Origin: an uncultured Prevotella sp. | Lineage (GTDB): Bacteria > Bacteroidota > Bacteroidia > Bacteroidales > Bacteroidaceae | Assembly: GCA_905210845.1 (NCBI GenBank) | Contig: CAJLYG010000110.1 | Span: forward strand, 1-10,063 | DNA length: 10,063 bases | Reading direction: 5' to 3' | Part shown: one piece after another, positions 1 to 7,498 of the stretch | Position numbering within the stretch: the first letter of the stretch is position 1 | How the letters are laid out: the number at the start of each line of letters is the position of its first letter | The notes under the pieces: model-generated | What the model was told of the DNA's origin: nothing | The model's input: the letters and a program-made list of their open reading frames with translations, nothing else | Database searches by the model: none | Program-made: the position numbers and the translations under genes

Positions 1-1666
1 CTAAGAAAAATATTCTGCCAGTATCATCCTGAAGAGGTGTCAGGGAGTTGGTGGTGGCTGCAAAGGCGGCATAACGCTGGCTCTGCTGGTATGTCGTCTC
101 GTACATCTTGCGCTCCACAACATCGGTACGCTGGATGAGATGCTTGAAATATGCCATCTGGGTCTTGGATATCTGGTCATACTCATCGATGGAGATAAGC
201 AGGAAACGGCTCAAGGCTCTCAGGGCTTCCTTCTTGTTGGTGAAATCTATACGGTCGGTATAGAACGGTCTAAGCTGTTCGGGCAGGAGCATTCTCATAA
301 ATGTCGATTTGCGAGTACCCTGACCACCGATAAGCATGAGTACCATCTGGGCTCCATAGCGCCCGTTTACCTTCATCCACTGGCTGACCATCGAACGCAT
401 CCATATCCTGAAATGGGTTGTCCAGTCTTCCATCTTGGTAGTGACACGAGCAGCCAGCTCCCCTACTCTGTCCCTTCCATCCCACTTCGGGAGACGGTCT
501 ATCCACTCCCTCACAGGATCATACTCATAGATACGCTCGGAATATATGATACGGTCGAGGTCCTTGTCCCACACTTTGATGCCCTCCTGCAGGGCTGCAG
601 TATGGATATCATTGCGTGCCTCACGTGTCAGGGGATGCCAGGAAAGGATATACCTGTCCTTCTCCTGATACTCTACATCGCCAGTAATGGTATTGCGGCG
701 GAACAGGTATCTCCTGCCGAGGAACTCATGCAGCAGTTGTTGATACATCACGTTGAAGTCGATCGGGTGGGACATGCCATAGCGATGGCGGGAATAGGCA
801 TTTTCCATACACGACCTGACAAGAGTATCCTTACCACGGAAGTCTCCAAGATGTAGGATGCACTTCGCTGCTACCTCCTGGTCTATTCCGGCAGCATTGC
901 ACTCATCAGCCAGACGAAGCAGATAGTCTGGTTCCTCAAGATGCTGGTCGAAGGACAACCTTCGGCAGATAAAATTAAACTTAGTCAACGACATCTCCAA
1001 AGCTGAATATCCAGGCAACACCTCCTTGGCGAGTGGATTTTCCTCCATAGGCTGCTGGCTCTTCAGGTAATAGTCCCCCTTTCCACCTGTAGGTTGTTCC
1101 ATCAGGATAGGCACAGGTGCGGGATTGAGATAGGCGGAAGGGTCAGAGGATATTCTAAAATGACACTCCCCCGCCTCGCTGGCTACTTCAGGTTGTACTT
1201 CTGTAGAGGCAAAGACGAAGTCGGCAGCACGGATTGTTGCCATCTGATGAAACAGGCCGACGTCCCTCTCTGTGCTCGACAGGCTTCCATCCAAGAGGGC
1301 ATAGGCCATGATCACCTTGAGCGACTGTCCGCTGGAGCCCATAAAGGACAATACCGTCTGGGGAAACTGATTGACACGTCTACGCAATTGTTCCAGTCTC
1401 TCCATATCATCCGTGATACGTAGGGACAGCGGGACAAAGCCAGTGTATCCATGTTCTCCCTCCTCAGGATAGATGACAGGCAACAAGCTGGCTGCTTCCT
1501 CCCCGTCGATATAGGGCACATGACCGGAGACCAAGGTCTCCTGGCGGACGGCAGAGACACGCTTGCCATAGGTTTCGGTCTTGATGAGCTTGTAAATTTC
1601 ATCGAGCGAGATCCATTTCTCACGCTGTTCGGAGCGATACATGTATCGCATTTTCATTCGTTCCAT
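1..1666 (-). CDS. BT4734/VirE-like primase-helicase-type protein (5' part, cut by window edge)
   Basis: The minus-strand frame is open for 555 codons from the ATG at 1666 and runs off the left edge without a stop. Residues about 35-200 resemble the BT4734-like N-terminal domain (PF08800), with SSGQSLKVIM near 111 and FRISSDPSAYLNP near 170. Residues about 220-295 look like the helical primase-C-terminal-like segment of these proteins. From about 385 the sequence matches the VirE P-loop domain (PF05272): PKWDGRDRVGEL, a Walker A-like GGQGTRKST at 447-455, a Walker B LLISIDEYD at about 489-497, an ATTN sensor at 537-540, and the start of the DxTG..F motif at 548. In the Walker A, arginine replaces the usual glycine before the catalytic lysine. 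Such proteins occur in Bacteroidetes accessory regions and their biochemical role is poorly known; DNA replication or priming is inference. In-frame ATGs at 1657, 1651 and 1642 are alternative starts; an in-frame stop lies further upstream, near 1771, and no ATG lies between. Confidence 0.85.
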   Translation of the reverse strand, partial: MERMKMRYMYRSEQREKWISLDEIYKLIKTETYGKRVSAVRQETLVSGHVPYIDGEEAASLLPVIYPEEGEHGYTGFVPLSLRITDDMERLEQLRRRVNQFPQTVLSFMGSSGQSLKVIMAYALLDGSLSSTERDVGLFHQMATIRAADFVFASTEVQPEVASEAGECHFRISSDPSAYLNPAPVPILMEQPTGGKGDYYLKSQQPMEENPLAKEVLPGYSALEMSLTKFNFICRRLSFDQHLEEPDYLLRLADECNAAGIDQEVAAKCILHLGDFRGKDTLVRSCMENAYSRHRYGMSHPIDFNVMYQQLLHEFLGRRYLFRRNTITGDVEYQEKDRYILSWHPLTREARNDIHTAALQEGIKVWDKDLDRIIYSERIYEYDPVREWIDRLPKWDGRDRVGELAARVTTKMEDWTTHFRIWMRSMVSQWMKVNGRYGAQMVLMLIGGQGTRKSTFMRMLLPEQLRPFYTDRIDFTNKKEALRALSRFLLISIDEYDQISKTQMAYFKHLIQRTDVVERKMYETTYQQSQRYAAFAATTNSLTPLQDDTGRIFFL

Positions 1667-1712
1667 TTCAGTAGTTATAATGATCAGTATATTAAAAGTG
1701 AAGATACCACGC

Positions 1713-1732
1713 AAAATTCTCGAGAGAATTTT
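1713..1732. repeat. Palindromic element, copy 1
   Basis: AAAATTCTC - GA - GAGAATTTT is a perfect inverted repeat with 9-base arms around a 2-base centre. Its inner 18 bases (1714-1731) recur at 1779-1796 with one mismatch. It ends 47 bases upstream of the VirE-like start codon. The shape suits a dimeric repressor's operator or a short RNA hairpin; the binding factor is unknown. Confidence 0.6.
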
Positions 1733-1778
1733 ATCCAAAAGTGGAGGTTTTGCACAGCAATAGGATATGTATTACAAT

Positions 1779-1796
1779 AAATTCTCGAGAAAATTT
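1779..1796. repeat. Palindromic element, copy 2
   Basis: AAATTCTCGAGAAAATTT matches copy 1 at 17 of 18 positions and contains the perfect palindrome TTCTCGAGAA. Copy starts are 65 bases apart, close to six helical turns, so both could be bound on the same face of DNA. It lies between the predicted promoter and the VirE-like gene. Confidence 0.55.
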
Positions 1797-1824
1797 AGCG
1801 TAATACGTGTTTTTCCTGGCAGCC

Positions 1825-1897
1825 TTTGACCATCTTTGACAACCTTTTTTGAGGTTGCACATCAGATGCACGAAGGCTTTTGACAACCTGTCAACCT
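1825..1897. repeat. Cluster of TTTGACAACCT-type short repeats
   Basis: TTTGACAACCT occurs at 1835-1845 and again at 1879-1889. A degenerate TTTGACCA lies at 1825-1832, and GTCAACCT at 1890-1897. Two small inverted repeats are embedded: CAACCT/AGGTTG around the T-run at 1840-1857, and TTGACA-ACC-TGTCAA at 1880-1894. They sit just downstream of the predicted VirE-like promoter on the minus strand. Regulator-binding sites or a replication-related array are possible, but copy number is too low to decide. Confidence 0.4.
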
Positions 1898-1919
1898 ATG
1901 GTATAAAAGATCTCAAATG

Positions 1920-1950
1920 CAAAGATACAAAATAAAAAGGTAAAAGCAAG
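1920..1950 (-). promoter_or_regulatory. Predicted Bacteroidetes-type promoter for the VirE-like gene
   Basis: Read on the minus strand, CTTG (1950-1947) is followed after exactly 19 bases by TATCTTTG (1927-1920), a match to the Bacteroidetes -7 consensus TAnnTTTG. The -33 element differs from TTTG at one base. Transcription would start near 1914 and run toward the VirE-like gene. Confidence 0.5.
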
Positions 1951-1983
1951 AATTTTAGCCATTATTTTTACGCAATCTATATT

Positions 1984-3573
1984 CTATCCCATCCCTTCCA
2001 AATAGGCCGAGCACATCTCCGCGCATCGCTCTCCATCAACGCCGGCAGAGACGATACCACCTGCATAGCCAGCACCTTCCCCACAAGGAAAAAGACCTGC
2101 AATGCGGACATGCTGCAAGGTTTCTTTATCACGAAGGATGCGAACTGGTGAGGACGTGCGTGTTTCTGTAGCGATCAAAACTGCCTCATTGGTCAGAAAG
2201 CCATGGCTCATCTTGCCAAATGTCCTGAACCCTTCTTGTAAGCGCTTACCTATAAAAGACGGTAACCAGAAATGCAAAGGACTGGAAATCAAGCCTGGAG
2301 CATAAGAACTCTTGGGCAAATCATAACTTAAATGACTGTTGACAAAGTCGACCATCCTCTGGGCAGGCGCGGTTTGTTGCATGTTTCCTTGCTGCCAACA
2401 AGTACGTTCCAGGTTCTCCTGGAAATGCATCATGGCCAACGGACCTTGGGATATCGTCTTGTCTATATCAGGAAGGTCCTCAGGATGCAACTCCACAACC
2501 ATCCCCGAATTGCTCCATTGAGTACCCCGGTTGCTCGGACTCATCCCATTGACGACGATTTGCTGGGGACCTGTTGCAGCAGGGATCACGAAGCCACCTG
2601 GACACATGCAAAAAGAGTAAACGCCACGTCCATCGACCTGAGTGACAAAGCTGTACTCAGCCGCAGGCAAGTATTTTCCACGCCCATTCTTATTATGATA
2701 TTGGATCTGGTCGATGAGATGAGAGGGATGTTCCAAACGGACACCGACCGCAATTCCTTTCGGCTCAATATCAATCCCAGTTTTCTCCAAATAACGATAG
2801 ATATCACGGGCACTATGACCGGTCGCAAGGATCACGGGACCACGGAAAACCACCTCCGCTCCTGTAGAAAGATTGACTGCCTCAACGCCAACCACCCTTT
2901 CCTTCTCTATGATGAGAGAGGTCATCTTCGTCTGAAAATGCACTTCCCCGCCACACTTCAAGATCGTATTTCTCATGTTCTCTATGACCCTGGGCAACTT
3001 ATCCGTGCCAATATGAGGATGGGCATCAGCCAATATAGAAGTAGAGGCCCCATGCTGGCAGAAGACATTCAGGATCTTTTCTATGCTGCCGCGTTTTTTG
3101 CTTCTGGTATATAACTTCCCGTCCGAATAAGCGCCAGCTCCCCCCTCACCAAAGCAATAGTTGCTTTCTGGGTCCACTTTCTGTGTTCTCGTAATCTGCG
3201 AAAGGTCCTTTTTGCGTTCACGAACATCTTTCCCTCTTTCTAATATAACGGGGCGAAGCCCTAACTCTATAAGCCGTAGTGAGGCAAACAGACCACCTGG
3301 TCCCTCCCCGACAACGATCACCTGTGGCCGAGAGGAAACGTCCCCATATTCCACATGCTTATATTCATCATCTTGAGGAAATTCATTGATATAAACCCTG
3401 ACCTTTAAATTCATGAAAATAGTCCGCCGCCGCGCGTCCACAGAACGCCTCAGCACTCTCACATGGTGAATTGTACGAGCATCAATACCTTTTTCTTTTG
3501 CTAAATAAGTAATCAGGGAATTTTCCGATGCAGCCTGCTCTGGCAATATTCTAATTTGATATTCGTTGATCAT
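1984..3573 (-). CDS. COG2509-type FAD-dependent dehydrogenase-like protein
   Basis: This 529-residue flavoprotein has a dinucleotide-binding fold starting near residue 84. GEGPGG at 89-94 is the GxGxxG loop, and E112 in VILERG is the expected ribose-binding acid. CFGEGGAGAYSDGKLYTR (140-157), FCMCPGG (321-327) and the C-terminal FAD segment GLFPCGEGAGYAGG (493-506) are hallmarks of the uncharacterised FAD-dependent dehydrogenases (COG2509). The first 80 or so residues form a separate N-terminal domain common in this family. The substrate is unknown. No signal peptide or membrane segment is visible, so it is probably cytosolic. The ATG at 3573 was chosen because the homologous sequence begins there and AGGAAG lies just upstream; an in-frame TTG at 3681 would overlap the predicted promoter. 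It is divergent from the thr operon, and a functional link to threonine synthesis is not indicated. Confidence 0.88.
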   Translation of the reverse strand: MINEYQIRILPEQAASENSLITYLAKEKGIDARTIHHVRVLRRSVDARRRTIFMNLKVRVYINEFPQDDEYKHVEYGDVSSRPQVIVVGEGPGGLFASLRLIELGLRPVILERGKDVRERKKDLSQITRTQKVDPESNYCFGEGGAGAYSDGKLYTRSKKRGSIEKILNVFCQHGASTSILADAHPHIGTDKLPRVIENMRNTILKCGGEVHFQTKMTSLIIEKERVVGVEAVNLSTGAEVVFRGPVILATGHSARDIYRYLEKTGIDIEPKGIAVGVRLEHPSHLIDQIQYHNKNGRGKYLPAAEYSFVTQVDGRGVYSFCMCPGGFVIPAATGPQQIVVNGMSPSNRGTQWSNSGMVVELHPEDLPDIDKTISQGPLAMMHFQENLERTCWQQGNMQQTAPAQRMVDFVNSHLSYDLPKSSYAPGLISSPLHFWLPSFIGKRLQEGFRTFGKMSHGFLTNEAVLIATETRTSSPVRILRDKETLQHVRIAGLFPCGEGAGYAGGIVSAGVDGERCAEMCSAYLEGMG

Positions 3574-3678
3574 CTTCTTCCTTTCCTTTGTTGCAATCCC
3601 GCCAAGCAGATGCTGAAGAAGCCCTTGAAGGAGCAAGAAAGCACGCTCCGCCTGTATAGGATTGACATTTTCTGGCTG

Positions 3679-3711
3679 CAAAATTAATCATTTCTTTGCT
3701 AAAAATGCAAT
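3679..3711 (-). promoter_or_regulatory. Predicted promoter for the flavoprotein gene
   Basis: On the minus strand TAATTTTG (3686-3679) fits the Bacteroidetes -7 element. The best -33 candidate is ATTG (3711-3708) at a spacing of 21, slightly longer than usual. Predicted initiation near 3673 gives a leader of about 100 bases before the ATG at 3573. Confidence 0.4.
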
Positions 3712-3716
3712 TTTCC

Positions 3717-3747
3717 TTTGTGATTTGCCATATTTCCATTAACTTTG
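3717..3747 (+). promoter_or_regulatory. Predicted promoter of the thr operon
   Basis: TTTG (3717-3720), a 19-base spacer and TAACTTTG (3740-3747) match the Bacteroidetes sigma-factor consensus TTTG-N19-TAnnTTTG exactly. Initiation is expected around 3753, 57 bases before the thrA ATG. The -33 elements of this and the divergent flavoprotein promoter are only a few bases apart, so the two may compete. Confidence 0.65.
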
Positions 3748-3765
3748 CCGCCAAGTTTTGTTCCA

Positions 3766-3782
3766 CCCCGTTTGTTTCGGGG
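3766..3782 (+). promoter_or_regulatory. Small hairpin in the thrA leader
   Basis: CCCCG - TTTGTTT - CGGGG forms a five-base-pair GC stem with a seven-base loop, inside the predicted thrA leader 28 bases before the start codon. No U-tract follows, so it is not an intrinsic terminator by itself. No leader peptide with threonine codons is visible. It may affect translation or mRNA stability, or be incidental. Confidence 0.35.
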
Positions 3783-3809
3783 CAACATAATATTAAAATC
3801 AGAAATCAA

Positions 3810-6245
3810 ATGAAAGTGTTAAAATTCGGCGGGACATCGGTAGGTTCCGTAAAAAGCATTCTTAGCTTAAAGCACATTGTAGAAAACGAGGCAAGGAAGC
3901 AACCTGTTATCGTAGTGGTAAGTGCCTTAGGAGGCATTACAGACAAGTTGCTTGCGACCTCACAGTTAGCCCTAAAAGGTGATGAGCATTGGAAAGACGA
4001 ATATGAGTCTATGGTGAATCGCCATCACAAGATGATTGACACCATTATCACCGACCCTTCCAGCAGAGAGAATTTGTTTAACACCGTGGATGCTTTATTT
4101 GAGCAATTACGTAGTATCTACTTTGGCGTTTTTCTCATCCACGACCTGAGCCTGAAAACCCAGAATGCCATTGTCAGCTATGGGGAACGACTGAGCTCTA
4201 ACATTGTGGCCACCTTGATCAAAGGATCAAAATGGTTCGACTCCCGCGACTTTATCAAAACTGAATATATTAACAACAAACATACATTAGATAGCGAATT
4301 GACTTACCAACTGGTCAGGGAGACCTTTGCCGACCTGCCCAGGATTTCCTTGGTACCCGGGTTCATCAGTCGCGACAAGAACAGCAATGAGATCACGAAC
4401 CTTGGACGTGGAGGCAGTGATTATACAGCGGCAATCATCGCAGCGGCACTAAACGCGGAGATCCTGGAGATCTGGACAGACGTGGACGGGTTCATGACTG
4501 CTGACCCGAGAGTAATCAAGACCGCTTATACCATCAATGAACTGAGCTACATTGAGGCTATGGAACTTTGCAACTTCGGTGCAAAGGTAATCTATCCTCC
4601 TACCATTTATCCGGTATGTGTCAAGAATATCCCTATCAAGGTCAAGAACACATTCAACCCCGATCATACCGGGACTATTATTAAGAGAGAGGTTGCCAAT
4701 GACCAAAAGCCTATCAAGGGTATCTCCAGCATCAGTGGAACCACCCTGATAACGGTATCCGGACTTTCTATGGTCGGCGTCATTGGAGTCAACCGCAGGA
4801 TCTTCACAGTTTTAGCAGACAACGGCGTAAGCGTATTCCTGGTATCCCAAGCTTCTTCGGAGAACTCTACATCTATCGGCGTACGGGACATTGATGCAGC
4901 CAAAGCCGTAAAAGTGCTTAACAACGAATTTGCCAATGAAATAGAAGACGGTGCCATGTTTCCCATGCATGCGGAAGGGGGACTTGCCACCATCGCCATT
5001 GTTGGAGAGAACATGAAGCACACACCTGGCATCGCTGGAAAACTTTTCGGGACATTAGGACGTAGTGGTATCAGCGTCATCGCCTGTGCGCAAGGTGCCT
5101 CGGAAACCAATATTTCATTTGTCGTCGATGGGAAATTCCTTCGTAAGTCTCTCAATGTGCTACACGACTCCTTCTTCCTTTCTGAATACAAAGTCCTCAA
5201 TCTCTTCATCTGTGGTGTAGGGACGGTAGGCGGAAAGCTTATTGAGCAAATCCGGTCGCAGTACGAAGAACTGAAAAAGCGGTCGCGCCTGAAACTGAAT
5301 GTGGTAGGCATCGCCAGCTCAAAGAATGCCATCTTTTGCCGAGACGGCATTGACCTGGACGATTACCGTAACCAGCTAAAAGCTTCCGAGCCGAGTAATC
5401 CAGAGAAACTGCGGGAAAACGTTCTCGGCATGAATATCTTTAACTCTGTATTCGTCGACTGCACCGCCAGCAATGAGATTGCCCAGCTCTATCAAACATT
5501 CTTGGAGCATAATATCAGTGTCATCGCAGCCAATAAGATCGCCGCTTCATCTGAATACGAGAAATACATAAGGCTGAAGAATACGGCCTTGGCTAAAGGC
5601 GTCAAGTTCCGTTTCGAAACCAATGTCGGGGCAGGACTGCCGATCATTGGAACCATCAACGACTTGCGGAATTCAGGAGACAAGATCTTGAAAATAGAAG
5701 CCGTATTGAGTGGGACACTTAACTTTATCTTTAATGAGATTTCAAAAGAAGTTCCTTTCTCTGAGACAGTTAGGCGTGCTAAGGAACAGGGATACAGTGA
5801 GCCAGACCCACGTATAGACCTTAGTGGCACGGATGTCATCAGGAAACTTGTCATACTGACTCGTGAGGCTGGATACAAGATCGAACAGGCTGACGTGGAG
5901 AAGCATCTCTTCGTGCCAGACGATTACTTCAAGGGAACAGTGGAAGACTTCTGGAAAAAGCTCCCACAACTGGATGCAGCATTTGAAGAAAAGAGGAAAA
6001 AACTTGAGGAGGAAGGGAAACATTGGCGCTTCGTGGCAACGATGGACCATGGGAAAGCGAATGTAGCCCTCAAAGACGTAGATAGGAACCATCCTTTCTA
6101 CAACCTTGAAGGCAGTAATAATATTGTATTGCTCACCACAGAACGCTACAAGGAATATCCAATGCTGATTCAGGGATATGGTGCTGGAGCCAGCGTCACA
6201 GCTGCAGGCGTCTTCGCCAATATCATGTCAATAGCAAATATCTAA
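3810..6245 (+). CDS. thrA: Bifunctional aspartokinase / homoserine dehydrogenase
   Basis: ThrA catalyses the first step (aspartate to aspartyl-4-phosphate) and third step (aspartate semialdehyde to homoserine) of threonine biosynthesis. The 811-residue length is normal for the fused enzyme. Kinase domain, about 1-295: KFGGTSVGS at 5-13, GRGGSDYTA at 199-207, WTDVDGFMTADPR at 222-234. Two ACT regulatory segments follow at about 315-445, consistent with feedback control by threonine. The dehydrogenase domain starts near 463 with GVGTVG at 469-474, then NKIAAS with K576, GAGLPIIGT at 608-616, SGTLNFIFNE at 634-643 and EPDPRIDLSGTD at 664-675. The start was placed at 3810, where the conserved MKVLKFGGTS begins; an upstream TTG frame would run through the promoter. 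The ApgM-like gene begins 13 bases after the stop, so the genes are almost surely cotranscribed. Confidence 0.97.
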   Translation: MKVLKFGGTSVGSVKSILSLKHIVENEARKQPVIVVVSALGGITDKLLATSQLALKGDEHWKDEYESMVNRHHKMIDTIITDPSSRENLFNTVDALFEQLRSIYFGVFLIHDLSLKTQNAIVSYGERLSSNIVATLIKGSKWFDSRDFIKTEYINNKHTLDSELTYQLVRETFADLPRISLVPGFISRDKNSNEITNLGRGGSDYTAAIIAAALNAEILEIWTDVDGFMTADPRVIKTAYTINELSYIEAMELCNFGAKVIYPPTIYPVCVKNIPIKVKNTFNPDHTGTIIKREVANDQKPIKGISSISGTTLITVSGLSMVGVIGVNRRIFTVLADNGVSVFLVSQASSENSTSIGVRDIDAAKAVKVLNNEFANEIEDGAMFPMHAEGGLATIAIVGENMKHTPGIAGKLFGTLGRSGISVIACAQGASETNISFVVDGKFLRKSLNVLHDSFFLSEYKVLNLFICGVGTVGGKLIEQIRSQYEELKKRSRLKLNVVGIASSKNAIFCRDGIDLDDYRNQLKASEPSNPEKLRENVLGMNIFNSVFVDCTASNEIAQLYQTFLEHNISVIAANKIAASSEYEKYIRLKNTALAKGVKFRFETNVGAGLPIIGTINDLRNSGDKILKIEAVLSGTLNFIFNEISKEVPFSETVRRAKEQGYSEPDPRIDLSGTDVIRKLVILTREAGYKIEQADVEKHLFVPDDYFKGTVEDFWKKLPQLDAAFEEKRKKLEEEGKHWRFVATMDHGKANVALKDVDRNHPFYNLEGSNNIVLLTTERYKEYPMLIQGYGAGASVTAAGVFANIMSIANI

Positions 6246-6258
6246 AATTCCACTAAAA

Positions 6259-7497
6259 ATGAAACATATCATCATCTTAGGTGATGGCATGGCAGACCAT
6301 GCCGTCGCCCGCCTTGGCAACAAGACTCTCCTGCAATTTGCACATACACCCTTTATGGATCTCTTGGCCAAGAAGGGAAAGACAGGACGGTTGATGACCA
6401 TTCCCGAGGGATTCCTGCCTGGATCAGAAGTGGCAAACAGCTCCATCATGGGTTACGACCAGCGTCAGGTATACGAAGGACGCGGTCCCTTAGAGGCTGC
6501 CAGCATTGGATATGAAATGGATCCTACAGATTTTGCGCTCCGCTGTAATCTTATCCACGTGAAGGAAGGAAAGATCATCACGCATAATGGAGGCAACCTT
6601 GAAACGAAAGACGCGGATGTACTCATCCAATACCTAAACGAACAACTCGGGAATGATCGAGTCAGATTCTATACCGGCATTCAATATCGTCATCTCCTAA
6701 TTATAAAAGGTGGGAACAAGCATATCGTGTGCGCACCTCCCCATGATCATCCCAACGAGAACTGGCATGATCTGCTCGTCAAAGCAGAACCGGATGCCCC
6801 CATGGAAGCTGGTCGCATGACTGCGGCAGAGACCGCAGAACTGCTCAACAAGTTGATCATGAAGAGTAAGTCTATCCTGGAGAGACATCCCTATAACCAA
6901 CAGAAAGTTGCCCAAGGCAAACGTACTGCCAATCTGATCTGGCCTTGGGGAGGCGGTTATCGACCATCCATGAGGACCTTAATGGAAATGTATCCGCAGA
7001 TCAAGAGCGGAGCAGTGATCTCTGCCGTTGACTTGATCAAAGGAATAGGACATTATGCAGGTCTGAAGATTATCAACGTACCAGGAGCTACGGGACTCGC
7101 CAATACCAACTATAAGGGTAAGGCAGAAGCTGCGCTCAAGGCGTTGAGACAAAACGATTTCGTTTACCTGCACATAGAGGTAAGCGATGAGGCGGGGCAT
7201 GATGGCGACCTGAGCCTAAAGCTCAAGACGATCGAGAACCTCGATTCCCGTGTCGTTGGCCCTATCTATGAAGAAATCCAAAACTGGGATGAGCCTGTGT
7301 GCATCGCCGTACTGCCCGATCACCCTACCCCTGTTGAAATCCGTACCCACGTGAAAGAACCTGTCCCCTTCCTCATCTGGTATCCAGGGATCACTCCTGA
7401 TGACATGCAAGTTTATGATGAAGAGAGTTGTGTACGTGGCAGTTACGGAATGTTATATCTGACACAGTTCATGGAAGAATTTATGAAGATAGAATAA
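6259..7497 (+). CDS. apgM: ApgM-family phosphoglycerate mutase-like protein, probable alternative homoserine kinase
   Basis: This 412-residue protein belongs to the alkaline phosphatase superfamily, archaeal-type cofactor-independent phosphoglycerate mutase group. All expected active-site residues are visible: D9 in LGDGMAD, S62 in VANSSIMGYD (phosphoserine nucleophile), D310 and H314 in SDEAGHDGD, D354-H355 in LPDHPTP, and H364 in RTH. These are the ligands of the two-metal site. A branch of this family is annotated as proposed homoserine kinase (TIGR02535, from memory), because it sits in thr operons lacking GHMP-type ThrB. That is the context here: 13 bases after thrA and 1 base before thrC. 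The assignment to O-phosphohomoserine formation is therefore contextual, and glycolytic mutase activity is the alternative. There is no ATP P-loop, so the phosphate donor is an open question. The start follows an A-rich leader, without a Shine-Dalgarno sequence. Confidence 0.9.
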   Translation: MKHIIILGDGMADHAVARLGNKTLLQFAHTPFMDLLAKKGKTGRLMTIPEGFLPGSEVANSSIMGYDQRQVYEGRGPLEAASIGYEMDPTDFALRCNLIHVKEGKIITHNGGNLETKDADVLIQYLNEQLGNDRVRFYTGIQYRHLLIIKGGNKHIVCAPPHDHPNENWHDLLVKAEPDAPMEAGRMTAAETAELLNKLIMKSKSILERHPYNQQKVAQGKRTANLIWPWGGGYRPSMRTLMEMYPQIKSGAVISAVDLIKGIGHYAGLKIINVPGATGLANTNYKGKAEAALKALRQNDFVYLHIEVSDEAGHDGDLSLKLKTIENLDSRVVGPIYEEIQNWDEPVCIAVLPDHPTPVEIRTHVKEPVPFLIWYPGITPDDMQVYDEESCVRGSYGMLYLTQFMEEFMKIE

Positions 7498-7498
7498 G

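Larger units (their letters stand above)
1667..1983. other. AT-rich intergenic region between two minus-strand genes
   Basis: No credible gene lies in this 317-base stretch. It holds a predicted minus-strand promoter (1920-1950), two copies of a palindromic 18-mer (1714-1731 and 1779-1796), and short TTTGACAACCT-type repeats (1825-1897). If the promoter is used, the VirE-like mRNA has a leader of roughly 245 nucleotides containing all of these repeats. I see no clear intrinsic terminator for the flavoprotein gene that ends at 1984, so readthrough into the VirE-like gene is possible. Confidence 0.6.

Noticed and set aside
140..856. A 238-codon plus-strand frame
   Set aside because: It is antisense to the VirE-like coding region, whose minus-strand translation carries Walker A and B and sensor motifs. 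The plus-strand product has no recognisable domain.
1861..1875. TGCACATCAGATGCA-like imperfect inverted repeat
   Set aside because: Arms are only four bases and there is no second copy, so it is not distinguishable from chance.
1891..1962. A 23-codon hydrophobic minus-strand reading frame starting at 1962
   Set aside because: It spans the predicted promoter, is very short, and its hydrophobic composition is what T-rich sequence gives by chance.
2332..3114. A 260-codon plus-strand frame opposite the flavoprotein gene
   Set aside because: The minus strand encodes a continuous FAD enzyme with clear motifs here. The plus-strand frame is a by-product of codon use.
3696..3809. An upstream TTG start extending thrA by 38 residues
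   Set aside because: The extension would be encoded across the promoter's -33 and -7 elements and precedes the conserved MKVLKFGGTS start at 3810.
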